NCBI RefSeq assembly: GCF_001083805.1
Contig: NZ_JXSK01000002.1
Coordinates: 186,001 to 250,000, forward strand
Length of the DNA stretch: 64,000 bases
DNA from: Photorhabdus luminescens subsp. luminescens
Lineage (GTDB): Bacteria > Pseudomonadota > Gammaproteobacteria > Enterobacterales > Enterobacteriaceae
Reading direction: 5' to 3'
Shown: piece by piece, positions 11,401-19,682 of the stretch
Layout: each line of letters opens with the position of its first letter
Numbering within the stretch: the first letter of the stretch is position 1
Translations under genes and position numbers: made by a program
The notes under the pieces: model-generated
What the model saw: only the letters and a program-made list of their open reading frames with translations
The model's database searches: none
What the model was told of the DNA's origin: nothing

Positions 11401-11619
11401 AGTAGCAACATTGAACTCTTGATAGGTGTTGTGGGATATCCCTGCCTCATTCGGCGTAGCAATATTCACCACCGGCACATTACCCTGATTTTGTACCTGT
11501 GTGCGGTTGTTATCCGGTGTTATGCCGACGGCCATAGCCGGGTGCAACGGCTGGATTGCCGTCAGGTAAATTAAAAGATAACTCGTGGTACTAACCACCG
11601 AGTTGTGGCGTTTATCCAT
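2476..11619 (-). CDS. Giant filamentous haemagglutinin/CdiA-like toxin with three TPS domains
   Basis: A 3047-residue TpsA-type exoprotein. Residues 1-30 look like a signal peptide (cleavage after AMA). A TPS domain follows (about 32-300, with ANPNGI and CDGCGF). Unusually, two further complete TPS domains occur at about 785-1045 and 1310-1555, each with its own NPNG and CxGC motifs. Haemagglutinin repeats fill the rest, including three copies of a roughly 78-residue unit (about 1760-2025). A DUF637-like glycine/alanine-rich region spans about 2390-2680. Near 2744 YRNNMTEHM stands where CdiA proteins have VENN, marking entry to the variable C-terminus. The last 100 residues (GRALQKHGSR, GRGARFD, GFLEP) resemble BECR-type RNase toxins of CDI systems; that call is tentative. 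The ATG has an upstream AAGGGACAG. No TpsB gene is adjacent, so export must use a distant partner. A candidate immunity gene overlaps the stop. Confidence 0.92.
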   Translation of the reverse strand: MDKRHNSVVSTTSYLLIYLTAIQPLHPAMAVGITPDNNRTQVQNQGNVPVVNIATPNEAGISHNTYQEFNVATQGAVLNNATQAAQSQLAGQLNANPNLKGKAAELIINEVTGSGRSDLQGRLEIAGNKANVMIANPNGITCDGCGFINTASATLTTGKPQFDKQGALEALEVKKGQITIGGKGLDGKATDYVDIISRAAELNGKIQANTLSMTQGANRISLKDGTVKPIAGEGAKPQLAVDTKALGGMYANKIRLVATEEGAGVNLTNLTTIQDAISLTAEGKIILGEVHAKTDININSQAIETVAQSHVQADQHLILTTETLQNQGQIRAGGDVTIKATKLDNVNPTRRSHPIITANKNNNITANEINNVGELSAVQNLTLTGKNFSTQAIKDSQENIIGKLSAGGDLTAVFKDGFRFNFDKEHFKEGKKPTDLALITGKNISLTARDLANRASMMAEQNLTVAAETIYLGQGNLKAGNHVMLEGKSHLDVNGYDISGRDVTLLASRGLLSVASGDDYTPEGVRVLTTLSADNILRIIADGPINIVDTLINRAKNIFLATNDKLEIYASGDLIDFNDERSPLNDSAKQALINQRLRQLSQLQADENIEIHAGKIVDLRSIPLTAGKDITLTSGGTLDISKITAEAPYEYENEHGDGYKKHDEYENASDEEDEQSYPQFQFPIAKSVITAGNNLTLNAGGDIIDTEATLSAKGTTTIAKNNAELHSPEGKYNSVEGKYTPVTSALIKSALRHGPELTMNFSEIEGEVPGIKLADKQTRITSKNNRPIIHIAAPNARGVSHNRYQAFNVGTSGLVLNNATHDVQSLLAGQIGANLNFKGQSAELIINEVVGAFASNLQGLLEVAGQKANVFIVNPNGMICNGCGFINTPAVTLSTGKPVFDKDGALAALEVKKGAITLGEKGLDATAQDNVDIISRTTKLNGRLQAKNLTLTQGPNRIDFKRGTIVPITGEGYTPWEAIDTGSLGGMYAHKIRLVSTEPGKAVNLTNLTATQGDISVTAGGKVTLGDVQAKTDINMRGKGIAMAEQSHMQAGQHLTLTADTLQNRGRIRAAGDVAIKAKALSLNGGNVNAGNHVLLQGENSFTMRGADISGLNITLISNGYSTAVLPGGSDTPKGTRALSLISAVNTLRILSERGISLSDTLISRAKNIFVASNEWIGINQHLAADENIDLHAGGGINLAGISLTAGKDISLTSGGSLYVGNVTAGNNLTLIAGGNMAETTLSAEGTAAVAKNSPALYSADGKYTPVTSALIDLALGNAPQLAINIPEIAGGIPGIQLADKRARIAVRNNLPVIHIAAPNSRGVSHNRYQEFNVGASGLVLNNATDATQSVLAGQIGANPHFNGQSAELIINEVVGTLASNLQGLLEVVGQKAPVFIANPNGITCNGCGFINTPAVTLSTGKLVFDKAGALAALEVKKGAVTVDEKGLDATAQDDVDIISRTTNLNGRLQAKNLTLTQGPNRIDFKRGTLVPIAGEGYTPWRAIDTGSLGGMYANKIHLVSTEPGKAVNLTNLTATQGDIRLTADGEMTLGNIQAKTDITVSSKGIKTAEQSQIQAGKDITLAANTLDNRGKIISEGDMRLFIDLLYNQNKGLIQANNHLWLQKDASGNLSTGINNISATLKTNNGDIVIRTKAFSHDSQANLVSGANAYINATKLDNSQSQFQAQKNLILTGHDFNNGMDGKLSAGLNVVADFIDKFNGTAFISAKNILLHAGDIISMGYLKAENDLSVIAERRINAHENKLAAKRNLTLIAGKDIDAFQAELKGENVELLTHEGDIRMSGDCSRISAGNNLQIFANHKLDLYGLLFDKSNNITLNAGREIDASQVKLAAQKNLTLIAGKDITARQIELKGENIELLVREGDIRMPMGGDDSRISASNNLQMFASHKLNLQGILFDKANNITLNAGHEIAADRVKLEANNNLTLIAGKDITAGRAELKGENVELLVREGDIQMGWNRSNESLPSISANNHLRISAGNDLDLFGIQLNKSRHLTLSAGRNLNARQGKLNAAGNIHLFAGNDLILRRARINAGQQVMLSAGHDIDMSRPNTPESLFYLSELYGLDKLTELKERMTPVDLSELGTQITAGDHLQLSAGGDIAGIAKLTSTQGNVSVNAGRDLLLSAQKYSPINDGDKHYLYATSSINAAKNLTLVAAGNLLTSGTRLTSGNDMLLSAGGNVRFESRQEFIREGNIERFTQHASRLNSGGALTMRSQGSILFQATELIAKGVMDIAATGGFLYAQAMEEVYRREETEKSCKGFGPIKSCKVFGSKTEHKIQIKNTNKVTEFTAGGDINLMAKDEVTLEASRIETDKNAKITSQTGKVNFKAMPNIDFEQTLTTSKGFFITQHDKGHREETWIIPSVHVGGTLTVEAAKGISADVKVKEGQLLEDALGVLSNTPGTEWLKNLQDRNDVQWNRVKDAYSSWDKKSESLNPVAGAVIAIAVAAVTAGSGLAAWAGSGAVGATGATGATASAVYGAAYGGMIGLTSQAAVALVENKGDLTKTLAALAKRDAVKSLVTQIAVGGALGGLDHTMGWGKLVEGKGVVYPVKAKLPLLSNNNWSQVAQRVAAQSVVSSTIGTAINGGSFTDNLQAALLSNVGNQINAEGARLIGDNGEILGHSGKMLSHAVVAGISAEIAGGDAKGAAVGALAAELAAITMESRLFEPAYKNETERQIHKLQEALTGNEGKAQTAKFIGALSGALISHTPEGAYSAANSAELVYRNNMTEHMLYQLSVDNQKDILAAKKGDKAAEERVIARRNAAIAVTAVAAGGYALVYGGHILIAGSAEMATAGRVALEGCKTNPALCLNNVGIFVADAVAPEAAVGTGVLAAGAVKVLGNSKEGAKDLAEGLSHASKPLLSNAKPDTHAVASLIEKEALYMERNLATAAEAAAVKTETVAVDATKNIRNEPIAQKIDTERFGKLGLTELAKTGTKIDPAAKAGDLTVAGRALQKHGSREGSAFPVAKGSPAQINQQGQKILEGIIKSPGAKVQEGNRFGGFDIIASDGRGARFDPQGNFRGFLEP
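5550..6340 (-). repeat. Three tandem ~235-bp units inside the exoprotein gene
   Basis: Coding repeats of about 78 residues. Each runs through a version of NLTLIAGKDI, ELKGENVELL, EGDIRM, ISAxNNLQ, HKLDL and NNITLNAG. The third unit is the most diverged. They encode successive coils of the predicted beta-helical shaft, and slipped pairing between them could change shaft length. Confidence 0.75.
6955..7692 (-). repeat. Third copy of the TPS-domain coding sequence
   Basis: Encodes residues about 1310-1555. It begins at NLPVIHIAAPN and contains ANPNGI, CNGCGF, LTLTQGPNRIDF and LGGMYANKI in the same order as the true N-terminal TPS domain. It is very similar to copy 2 at DNA level, for example around 7158-7230 against 8729-8800. 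Confidence 0.88.
8485..9267 (-). repeat. Second copy of the TPS-domain coding sequence
   Basis: Encodes residues about 785-1045. It starts at NRPIIHIAAPN and carries VNPNGM and CNGCGF. The sequence leading into it (GEVPGIKLADKQTRI) is paralleled before copy 3 (GGIPGIQLADKRARI). The duplicated unit is therefore longer than the TPS domain, about 525 residues. Confidence 0.88.
10720..11526 (-). repeat. First (N-terminal) TPS-domain coding sequence
   Basis: Encodes residues about 32-300, directly after the signal peptide, the normal position for recognition by a TpsB/FhaC transporter. It is more diverged from copies 2 and 3 than they are from each other, which suggests the internal duplication came later or has been homogenised. 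Confidence 0.85.
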
Positions 11620-12287
11620 CGTACTGTCCCTTTTCTTAATTTAAGTGTGACAAAGCCAATGATTCTGACTAATAAGTGACCGTTATCCGCAGTCTGGCTT
11701 TGGTGATAAAACGGTCATCTTCCCACAGAGAATATTGATAATTTAATAGTGACAACATTAAACTATTCTAATATGTAATTAATTTACCGCATGAATATAT
11801 AGCGCAAAATGTGATCAATATTCAATTTTTTAATCTTGATAATGGGGAATCTGTTATATGAAATGTCGTGAAATCGCGGTAAGGCTGGAGATATTAAATG
11901 GTGACGGGATATTAAGGAAAAGAATCAATCTTGTACTACTCGCCGTGTTTCCCTATCTCAATAGAAGAGATATCCATAGGAAAATTTAATTCAGAGGTTT
12001 ACAAATATACAATAATAATAAATTATTATATTAATAATAGTTTCAATTTTTTATTAATGAAATATCATTACCCATAAAAATTTATTTAAATAAAATATAA
12101 ATAAAAACAGCTTGTTAAATAAAAATATCGGTAATAAAAGATACTATTAGATTAGAAATAGCATGTAAAATATGGGAGAAAAAGGCGAAAAATATATAAA
12201 ATTAATTTATATTTAAATCAATTTAACCAATAAATATAAAAATATCAACACCAGTTATTATACTGGTGTTGACTGTTATATTAGTAA
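11620..12287. other. AT-rich intergenic region upstream of the exoprotein gene
   Basis: 668 bases with no gene. A tpsB/cdiB-type transporter gene would be expected here or next to it in many loci but is absent. The right end holds the gcvP terminator. The exoprotein promoter must lie at the left end on the minus strand, but no clear -35/-10 pair was identified. The high A+T is of the kind often silenced by H-NS (inference). Confidence 0.6.
12245..12272 (-). terminator. gcvP terminator
   Basis: A perfect 10-bp stem (TCAACACCAG with CTGGTGTTGA) and an 8-base loop, 16 bases after the gcvP stop. On the minus strand the stem is followed by TATTTTTATATTT, a typical intrinsic terminator tail. Confidence 0.85.
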
Positions 12288-15164
12288 TTATTGATAATCA
12301 CTGATAGGTGCGCAAGAACAATGCAGATTACGATCACCGTAAACATCATCGAGGCGTTTAACGGCAGGCCAATATTTATTGGCTTTGGTTTCTAAGGTTG
12401 GGAAAACTGCGGTTTCACGGCTGTAACTATGGCTCCAGTCAGAAACCAGCTCAGCTTGTACGTGAGGCGCATTGACCAATGGGTTATCTTCCAATGACCA
12501 CTCACCTTGCGCCACTTTGCCAATTTCAGCACGAATTGCCAGCATAGCATCCACAAATCGATCAATTTCCACTTTGCTTTCTGATTCCGTAGGTTCCACC
12601 ATCAACGTACCGGCAACCGGGAATGACATGGTTGGCGCATGGAAGCCGTAATCAATCAAACGTTTGGCAATATCCATTTCGCTGATACCAAACTCTTCTT
12701 TCAGCGGTCGAATATCCAGAATACATTCATGGGCCACATAACCGTTATGTCCCGTATACAGCACGTCATAATCATTCTTTAAACGAGCAGCAATATAGTT
12801 AGCATTCAAAATCGCTGTCTGGCTTGCCTGTTTCAATCCTTGCGAGCCCATCATACGGATATACATCCAGCTAATCGGCAGAATAGAAGCGCTACCAAAT
12901 GGCGCCGCTGAGACAGCTCTCTGTTCAGTAATGCCATCCATTTGAACTACCGAGTGCCCCGGCAAGAACGGCGCTAAATGGGCTTTTACGCCAATCGGCC
13001 CCATACCCGGGCCGCCGCCGCCATGTGGGATACAGAATGTTTTGTGAAGGTTGAGGTGCGAAACATCAGCACCGATAAAACCTGGCGCGGTGATACCAAC
13101 CTGCGCGTTCATATTCGCACCATCAAGGTAAACCTGACCACCATACTGATGAATGATTTCACACACTTGACGGATAGTTTCTTCATATACGCCGTGGGTT
13201 GACGGGTAAGTCACCATAATGCAGGAAAGCTCGTCACCGGATTTTTCCGCTTTTTCACGCAGGTCTGTCAGATCAATGTTGCCCTCTTTATCGCAACTCA
13301 CCACCTCAACCGTCATTCCCGCCATATGAGCAGAAGCCGGGTTGGTGCCATGAGCAGAACTTGGGATCAGACAAATATGACGATTCCCTTCCCCATGACT
13401 TTCATGGTAACGGCGAATAGCAAGCAGACCCGCATATTCACCCTGCGCGCCGGAGTTTGGTTGCATACAAACGGCATCATAACCTGTCAGTTGCACCAGC
13501 CAGTGAGATAATTGGCTGATCATTTGCTGATAACCCTGCGCTTGTTCTGGCGGGCAGAATGGGTGCAGTTGATTAAATTCAGGCCAGGAGATCGGCAACA
13601 TTTCTGCCGCAGCATTGAGTTTCATGGTGCAAGAACCCAACGGGATCATGGCCTGATTCAATGCCAAATCTCGGCGCTCAAGACGATGCATATAGCGCAT
13701 CATATCCGTTTCGCTGTGATAACGGTTGAAATTTGGATGCAGCAGGATGTCATCACTACGCAACATTGATGCAGGAATAGAGTGACTTTCCGTCACCAGC
13801 TCTTTATCCAGTGCTTCAACATCTAGCTTGTCATCCGTGCCTGTCAGCACAGAGAACAATTTGACCAGATCATCACGACTGGTAGCCTCACTCAATGTGA
13901 TACCCACCGCGCCGTAAATATCAGTACGCAAATTGATTTCAGCTTTGTCTGACCGGGCCAATACCGCCGCTTTATCCGCGACTTCAACCGTCAGCGTATC
14001 AAACCACGTTTTGTGACGTAGAGTAAATCCAGCTTTCTGTAACCCGGCCGCCAGAATGTCAGCCAGACGATGAATACGGCCCGCAATGCGTTTCAGTCCC
14101 TTCGAACCATGATATACCGCATACATCGCCGCGATATTTGCCAACAACACCTGAGCAGTGCAGATGTTGGAATTGGCTTTCTCACGACGGATATGCTGTT
14201 CACGGGTCTGCATTGCCATGCGCAATGCGGTATTACCTGCCGCATCACGGGATACGCCGATAATACGTCCCGGCATAGAGCGTTTGAATTCATCACGGCT
14301 GGCAAAAAATGCAGCGTGGGGACCACCATAACCCATTGGTACCCCAAAGCGTTGAGCAGAGCCAAACACAATGTCAGCCCCTTGTTTACCCGGTGCAGTC
14401 AGCAGCACCAACGCCATCAAGTCAGTGGCAACACTGACAATGATTTTGCGCTGTTTCAGTTGTGCAATTAGATCAGCATAATCATGAACTTCACCTGTTG
14501 TGCCAACCTGTTGCAACAACACGCCAAATACGCCTTCCAGCTCCAAGACTTTGTCTGCTTTATCCACAATCACATCAAAGCCAAAGGTTTCCGCACGGGT
14601 ACGAACAACATCTAGTGTTTGTGGATGGATATCATCAGCAACAAAGAAACGGTCAGCATTTTTCAGTTTGCTGGTCCGTTTTGCCATTGCCATTGCTTCA
14701 GCGGCAGCAGTCGCTTCATCCAGCAAAGAGGCAGAGGCAATATCCAAACCCGTCAAATCGATCGTCACTTGTTGGAAATTCAACAGTGATTCAAGGCGAC
14801 CTTGAGAAACTTCTGGCTGATAAGGTGTATAAGCGGTATACCAGCCAGGATTTTCTAATAAATTACGTAAAATAACTGGCGGAAGCACAGCAGGCACATA
14901 TCCCATGCCAATATAGGATTGGTAACGTTTATTTTGGCCGGCAATCGCTTTCAGTTCAGCTAATGCTTGCTGTTCAGTCGCACCACCGCCGACATCGGGC
15001 GGCTCTGGCAACGCGATATCACGGGGAACAATTTTCTGTGTTAACTCATCGAGGGAACTTGCCCCCACTGTCGCCAGCATCTCTTTTTGCTGTTCGGCGG
15101 AAGAGCCAATATGACGGCGGATAAACTCGCCCTGGTTCTCGAGTTGGCTTAATGTCTGGGTCAT
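12288..15164 (-). CDS. gcvP: Glycine dehydrogenase (decarboxylating), P-protein
   Basis: 958 residues, the normal length for the enterobacterial P-protein. It is the PLP enzyme of the glycine cleavage system: it decarboxylates glycine and passes the aminomethyl group to the lipoyl arm of GcvH. The PLP lysine lies in [20 protein letters not shown] near residue 707, and the glycine-rich loop follows it. It is the last gene of gcvT-gcvH-gcvP, transcribed leftward, 87 bases after gcvH, and is followed by a strong terminator. Sequence is E. coli-like throughout with no sign of damage. Expression should follow the upstream gcvT promoter; in relatives GcvA, GcvR and Lrp act there (family knowledge). 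Confidence 0.98.
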   Translation of the reverse strand: MTQTLSQLENQGEFIRRHIGSSAEQQKEMLATVGASSLDELTQKIVPRDIALPEPPDVGGGATEQQALAELKAIAGQNKRYQSYIGMGYVPAVLPPVILRNLLENPGWYTAYTPYQPEVSQGRLESLLNFQQVTIDLTGLDIASASLLDEATAAAEAMAMAKRTSKLKNADRFFVADDIHPQTLDVVRTRAETFGFDVIVDKADKVLELEGVFGVLLQQVGTTGEVHDYADLIAQLKQRKIIVSVATDLMALVLLTAPGKQGADIVFGSAQRFGVPMGYGGPHAAFFASRDEFKRSMPGRIIGVSRDAAGNTALRMAMQTREQHIRREKANSNICTAQVLLANIAAMYAVYHGSKGLKRIAGRIHRLADILAAGLQKAGFTLRHKTWFDTLTVEVADKAAVLARSDKAEINLRTDIYGAVGITLSEATSRDDLVKLFSVLTGTDDKLDVEALDKELVTESHSIPASMLRSDDILLHPNFNRYHSETDMMRYMHRLERRDLALNQAMIPLGSCTMKLNAAAEMLPISWPEFNQLHPFCPPEQAQGYQQMISQLSHWLVQLTGYDAVCMQPNSGAQGEYAGLLAIRRYHESHGEGNRHICLIPSSAHGTNPASAHMAGMTVEVVSCDKEGNIDLTDLREKAEKSGDELSCIMVTYPSTHGVYEETIRQVCEIIHQYGGQVYLDGANMNAQVGITAPGFIGADVSHLNLHKTFCIPHGGGGPGMGPIGVKAHLAPFLPGHSVVQMDGITEQRAVSAAPFGSASILPISWMYIRMMGSQGLKQASQTAILNANYIAARLKNDYDVLYTGHNGYVAHECILDIRPLKEEFGISEMDIAKRLIDYGFHAPTMSFPVAGTLMVEPTESESKVEIDRFVDAMLAIRAEIGKVAQGEWSLEDNPLVNAPHVQAELVSDWSHSYSRETAVFPTLETKANKYWPAVKRLDDVYGDRNLHCSCAPISDYQ

Positions 15165-15251
15165 TTGTTACTAATTCCTGAAGCTGGCCAGAAATGGCAT
15201 ACAAATAAAAACGCCCTGCTCACAATGTGAAGCAGGGCGACGGTAAGCATA

Positions 15252-15644
15252 TTATTCTTCTTCGTCCAGAAGTGCCTGATATCCTTCGGCATCCAGCAAA
15301 CCCGAAAGTTCACTTTCATCAGCGGCTTTAATACGGAACAGCCAACCTTCGTTATAAGGCTCACTGTTAACCAATTCAGGCGAGTCATTTAGCGCTTCAT
15401 TAACGGCAATAATTTTACCACTTAGCGGCGCATAGATATCAGAAGCCGCTTTTACTGATTCAACAACGGCGCAATCATCGCCAAGATTGATTTCATCGCC
15501 TATTTCCGGCAAATCAACAAAAACCATATCACCGAGCAGCTCCTGTGCATGCTCGGTAATACCTACCGTGTATTCACCATTACCTTCTGCACGAACCCAC
15601 TCATGTGATTGAGCATATCTTAACTCTGCGGGTACATTACTCAT
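15252..15644 (-). CDS. gcvH: Glycine cleavage system H protein
   Basis: 130 residues from the start [10 protein letters not shown], which matches the E. coli N-terminus and has AAGGAG 9 bases upstream. An in-frame extension of six residues is possible but lacks its own ribosome site. This is the lipoyl carrier that shuttles the aminomethyl intermediate between the P and T proteins and L protein (lipoamide dehydrogenase, encoded at 36 kb). The lipoylation site is Lys65 in VVESVKAAS, inside the hybrid lipoyl/biotinyl fold. The acidic C-terminus ends LLDEEE. It is the middle gene of the gcvTHP operon. Confidence 0.97.
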   Translation of the reverse strand: MSNVPAELRYAQSHEWVRAEGNGEYTVGITEHAQELLGDMVFVDLPEIGDEINLGDDCAVVESVKAASDIYAPLSGKIIAVNEALNDSPELVNSEPYNEGWLFRIKAADESELSGLLDAEGYQALLDEEE

Positions 15645-15765
15645 GACCATTATCTCCTTCAATCCGGCAATCTACCCCTATCAGGCTATTTTGTGTTCCT
15701 GCGCCAATCATGCCTACTGGGATAAATTGCTATTTACTCATCAAGTTATTATTAGATAAAAATGA

Positions 15766-16860
15766 CTATACGAGAGGTTTACCCGCCCGTACAAAACTAG
15801 GTTTGACTACCTGAACCGGCATTTCACGATTGCGGATTTGGACAACCGCCTGTTCGCCAATCCCCTGCGGCACACGGGCAAGGGCAATACTGAATCCTAA
15901 TGTTGGGGAGAATGTACCACTGGTAATAACGCCAGAATGTAAGGTGCCCATCTCATCAGTAAAGCTAACCGCTAAACCACCACGTAACACACCCTTTTCT
16001 CTCATCACCAAGCCAACTAACTGCTCAGTGCCCTCTTCACGCTGTTTTTCCAGCGCTTCACGGCCGATAAACTGGCGATCTTCGGGTTTCCAGGCGATTG
16101 TCCAGCCCATGTTAGCCGCAAGGGGAGAAATGGTTTCATCCATTTCCTGTCCATAGAGGTTCATACCGGCTTCAAGTCGCAACGTATCACGTGCGCCTAA
16201 CCCCGCAGGCTTAACGCCGACATTAAGCAATTTTTGCCAGAAATCCGCTGCTTGCTCTTTTGGTAACGCCACTTCATAACCCGCTTCACCGGTATAACCC
16301 GTTGTTGCGATAAATAGATCATCCGCCTGAATACCAAAGAAAGGTTTCATACCAGCAATAGTCTGTTTTTGTTCATCATTCAATAGAGACTGTACTTTTG
16401 CCTGAGCTTCCGGCCCTTGAACCGCAATTAATGCCAGATCATCACGAACCTGAATATCAACCGAATAATTGACTACATGCTCATTGATCCAAGCCAGATC
16501 TTTCTCACGGGTCGCAGAATTGACCACCAGCCGATAAAAATCATTGCTAAGGTAATAAACAATCAGGTCATCAATTACACCGCCAGAAGCATTAAGCATC
16601 CCGGTGTATAGGGCTTTACCCTTTTCTGTCAATTTAGCAATGTCATTTGCCAGCAAATAACGCAAGAAATCACGGCAACCCGTACCATGCAGATCCACAA
16701 TCGTCATGTGGGAAACATCAAACATACCGGCATGAGTGCGGACAGTATGATGCTCATCCATTTGTGAACCATAATGCAAAGGCATCATCCAGCCATGAAA
16801 ATCTACCATACGCGCACCACAAGCCAGATGCTGGTCATACAATGGAGTTTGTTTTGCCAT
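15766..16860 (-). CDS. gcvT: Aminomethyltransferase, T-protein
   Basis: 364 residues, identical in length to the E. coli protein. It transfers the methylene group from aminomethyl-GcvH to tetrahydrofolate and releases ammonia. The N-terminal motif [12 protein letters not shown] and the GGVIDD segment near 93-98 (around the catalytic aspartate) are present, as is the C-terminal barrel domain. It is the first gene of the gcv operon, with AGAGGG ahead of the ATG. GcvH follows after about 120 bases. The upstream 358-base gap should contain the regulated promoter. Confidence 0.98.
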   Translation of the reverse strand: MAKQTPLYDQHLACGARMVDFHGWMMPLHYGSQMDEHHTVRTHAGMFDVSHMTIVDLHGTGCRDFLRYLLANDIAKLTEKGKALYTGMLNASGGVIDDLIVYYLSNDFYRLVVNSATREKDLAWINEHVVNYSVDIQVRDDLALIAVQGPEAQAKVQSLLNDEQKQTIAGMKPFFGIQADDLFIATTGYTGEAGYEVALPKEQAADFWQKLLNVGVKPAGLGARDTLRLEAGMNLYGQEMDETISPLAANMGWTIAWKPEDRQFIGREALEKQREEGTEQLVGLVMREKGVLRGGLAVSFTDEMGTLHSGVITSGTFSPTLGFSIALARVPQGIGEQAVVQIRNREMPVQVVKPSFVRAGKPLV

Positions 16861-17218
16861 TATTTCCCTCTTTTCATTTCCTACATGAAAACATACCGCG
16901 TATTAACCGACAGATACTGTGAATCATGAACAAAAAGCGGCTAAAAAACGCGACGCAAACGATATCTTAAAATGAAAGTTATCACTGAAAACCCAAATGA
17001 ACCATAAGTAAAAATAGGGTTCAATTCAGTGACTACCAAAAAACGTGTTATGAGTATGCAGAATTTTCAACTATTAAAATGAGTCATAATACTCAAAATT
17101 AACAATTAACTTTAGAAAACACTCATTTTCTGTTACAAGCTAACTGAAATATGAATAAAATCACCTATTCATATTTCAGCAAGATATGAGAAAAAGTTAT
17201 CGATAAGCAGAGGCTAAA
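16861..17218. other. gcvT upstream region
   Basis: 358 bases between ubiI (left-pointing) and gcvT. It should hold the gcv operon promoter at its left end and the end of the ubiI transcript at its right. No confident GcvA, Lrp or CRP site, riboswitch fold or small gene was recognised by eye. Confidence 0.5.
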
Positions 17219-18451
17219 TTAGATTTTTTCAGCCGAATAGGACTTAGAAGAGAGCCAGTCCGGCAAGTCATTCAATCCCATCGCCTGACGAAGTAATTTA
17301 GGTTTAATTCCCGGTAAATTATCTACCAGAGACAACCCGACATCCCGCAAAAGTTTTTTCGCCGGATTATTGCCATCAAATAATTGGCGAAAGCCCTGCA
17401 TTCCAGCCAGCATCATAGCAGCACTATGTTTACGACGGCGCTCATAGCGACGTAAATAAAAGTGCTGACCAATATCTTTTCCCTGACCATGTAAACGACG
17501 CAATTCACCTATCAGCTCAGCGACATCCATAAAACCCAAATTCACTCCCTGACCTGCCAATGGGTGAATGGTATGAGCGGCATCGCCTAACAGGGCCAGA
17601 CGATGAGCAGCAAAATTACGGGCATAACGACCAGTCAGTGGAATTGTCAAACGCTCACTCATCAGTTCACATTGACCAAGACGCAGATCAAAATCTACCG
17701 CCAATTGCTGGTTGAAACGCTTATGATCAAGCTGTTTGTACTGTTCTGCGATCTCACCCGGCAGTGACCAGACGATAGAGCACAAATGGGAATCAGCAAG
17801 CGGTAAAAACGCCAAAATACCATCACCATAAAAGACTTGACGGGCAACCCCGCCGTGTGGCTCTTCGGTGCGAATAGCGGCGACCAACGCATGATGTTCA
17901 TAATCCCAGAATGTGAGAGGGATATCAGCATGTTGACGCAACCATGAATGAGCGCCATCAGCGCCAACAATTAAACGAGCAGTTAACATACGACCATCGG
18001 ATAAAGTCATAAAAGCTTCATTTTCACCCCAGGCAACTTGTTTCAAAGCCGCCGGCGCCAAAATGGTCACATCAGATAAACTCTCTGCCTTTTTCCATAA
18101 TGTTTCACGGATAACTCGGTTTTCAATGATATGACCAAGATATTCCAGCCCATATTCAGCCGCGCTGAACTGAATACGACCAAAGCTATCCCGCTCCCAA
18201 ACCTCCATTCCTTGATAAGGACTGGTACGCATATCCAGAATTTGTCGCCACACACCAAGATGCTGCAATAAGCGCTCACTGGCTGCATTAATCGCAGAAA
18301 CCCGCAAAGCATACTCTTCTCCAGCAATAACGGATTGATCAGGCGGATAGTGCTCCACCACCGCCACCCGCAAGCCACTGCCTTGTAAACCACAGGCAAG
18401 CGCCAAACCCACCATACCGCCGCCAGCGATAACCACGTCAAATGATTGCAT
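17219..18451 (-). CDS. ubiI: 2-octaprenylphenol hydroxylase (C5)
   Basis: 410 residues, a class A FAD monooxygenase (VisC/UbiI) that hydroxylates the ubiquinone precursor at C5. The FAD-binding GGGMVGLALACGL stands at residues about 10-22, the NADH/FAD DG motif (VGADGAHSWL) near 162, and GDAAHTIHPLAGQGVNLG near 290. It is the last gene of a leftward run ygfB-pepP-ubiH-ubiI, as in E. coli, 45 bases after ubiH. It is about ten residues longer than E. coli UbiI, from a C-terminal tail. It acts with UbiH and UbiF in a soluble Ubi complex (family knowledge). Confidence 0.95.
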   Translation of the reverse strand: MQSFDVVIAGGGMVGLALACGLQGSGLRVAVVEHYPPDQSVIAGEEYALRVSAINAASERLLQHLGVWRQILDMRTSPYQGMEVWERDSFGRIQFSAAEYGLEYLGHIIENRVIRETLWKKAESLSDVTILAPAALKQVAWGENEAFMTLSDGRMLTARLIVGADGAHSWLRQHADIPLTFWDYEHHALVAAIRTEEPHGGVARQVFYGDGILAFLPLADSHLCSIVWSLPGEIAEQYKQLDHKRFNQQLAVDFDLRLGQCELMSERLTIPLTGRYARNFAAHRLALLGDAAHTIHPLAGQGVNLGFMDVAELIGELRRLHGQGKDIGQHFYLRRYERRRKHSAAMMLAGMQGFRQLFDGNNPAKKLLRDVGLSLVDNLPGIKPKLLRQAMGLNDLPDWLSSKSYSAEKI

Positions 18452-18496
18452 AATATAATGTCCTCTTATTTTGTCTGCTTTATCTGCGAGCTGCGG

Positions 18497-19675
18497 TTAT
18501 CTTTGGGCGATCCAACCCAGAGTCTGACGGGCCAGTATATCCCGCATAGGAGAGCATTTTTCCATCATCATCAGGCCAAATTGACGCCCGATCTGTAATG
18601 GAAAATAACGATTGGCAAATATTCGTATCAATCCATCGGTAATATCGATGGTGTTTTCCCGATCTAAAACTCGTTGTTGTTGATAGTTGGCCAAAACCTG
18701 ATAAGTACCAATATCCTGACCAGCAGCAAAAGCCTCAGAAACAATCTGAGCCAGTGTCATAACATCTCGCATACCAAGATTAAAACCCTGACCAGCAATC
18801 GGATGTAATGTTTGCGCGGCATTTCCCACCAGCGCCAATCGGTGGCTAATTTGTTGATTTGCAGTAGATAATGTCAATGGATAGCGGTGACGCTGACCGG
18901 TTTCCAATATTTTCCCTAGTCTCCAGCCAAATGCTTGCTGTAACTGCCTAAGAAATTGCTCATTATTCCAACTCGCTATCTCCTTTCTCCGCGCCAATTG
19001 ATGGCACCATACTAGCGAGCTCCGCCCCCCGGACATTGGCAGCAAAGCCAGTGGGCCATATTCTGTAAAACGTTCAAATGCACTGCCTTGCGGATGCTCT
19101 GAAGTCAGTACATTAGTAATCACAGCAACTTGTTCATAAGCGTGTCGTTGCCACTGAATATTACAGGCGTGACCAATAGCAGAATGACTGCCATCTGCCG
19201 CTACCAGCAATTCACCTTGCAGGCGCTCGCCACTGTCCAGAGTGACAGCAACCGATGACAAGGTTCTTTCAACAGCCATAACCTTAGATGGACAATATAG
19301 CGTTACAGCAGGCGCATTTTTCAGTAATTTGAACAAACACTGCCCTGCATCATACAATTCGATAACATTACCTAAAGCTGGAATGTTATATTCTTTTGCA
19401 TAAAGGTTTACAAATCCTGCATGACCACGATCACTAACATGAACGTGAGTTATTGGTATCACATAATCTTCCAGAGCAGACCAAACGCCAATCTGTTGTA
19501 GACGCTGACAAGTACCGTAAGCCAGCGCTATCGCTCTGGCATCAAAGCCGGGATGTTTCTGCTCCGGCTCCGCCGCTTCAATCAGGGACACATGAATCTG
19601 CCCCTTACTCAGGGAAGATATCGCCAACGCAAGCGTCGCGCCGGTCATGCCTCCACCAACGATAATCACGTTCAT
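18497..19675 (-). CDS. ubiH: 2-octaprenyl-6-methoxyphenol hydroxylase
   Basis: 392 residues, paralogous to UbiI and immediately upstream of it. It hydroxylates the ubiquinone ring at C1. The N-terminal GGGMTGATLALAI binds FAD, AADGSHSAIG is the DG motif, and GNAAQTLHPIAGQGFNLG is the second FAD motif; the Asn in place of Asp there is as I recall E. coli UbiH. It starts 7 bases after the pepP stop, so translation is probably coupled. There is no truncation or frameshift. Oxygen-dependent ubiquinone synthesis is implied by having both hydroxylases. Confidence 0.96.
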   Translation of the reverse strand: MNVIIVGGGMTGATLALAISSLSKGQIHVSLIEAAEPEQKHPGFDARAIALAYGTCQRLQQIGVWSALEDYVIPITHVHVSDRGHAGFVNLYAKEYNIPALGNVIELYDAGQCLFKLLKNAPAVTLYCPSKVMAVERTLSSVAVTLDSGERLQGELLVAADGSHSAIGHACNIQWQRHAYEQVAVITNVLTSEHPQGSAFERFTEYGPLALLPMSGGRSSLVWCHQLARRKEIASWNNEQFLRQLQQAFGWRLGKILETGQRHRYPLTLSTANQQISHRLALVGNAAQTLHPIAGQGFNLGMRDVMTLAQIVSEAFAAGQDIGTYQVLANYQQQRVLDRENTIDITDGLIRIFANRYFPLQIGRQFGLMMMEKCSPMRDILARQTLGWIAQR

Positions 19676-19682
19676 TCTTAAC

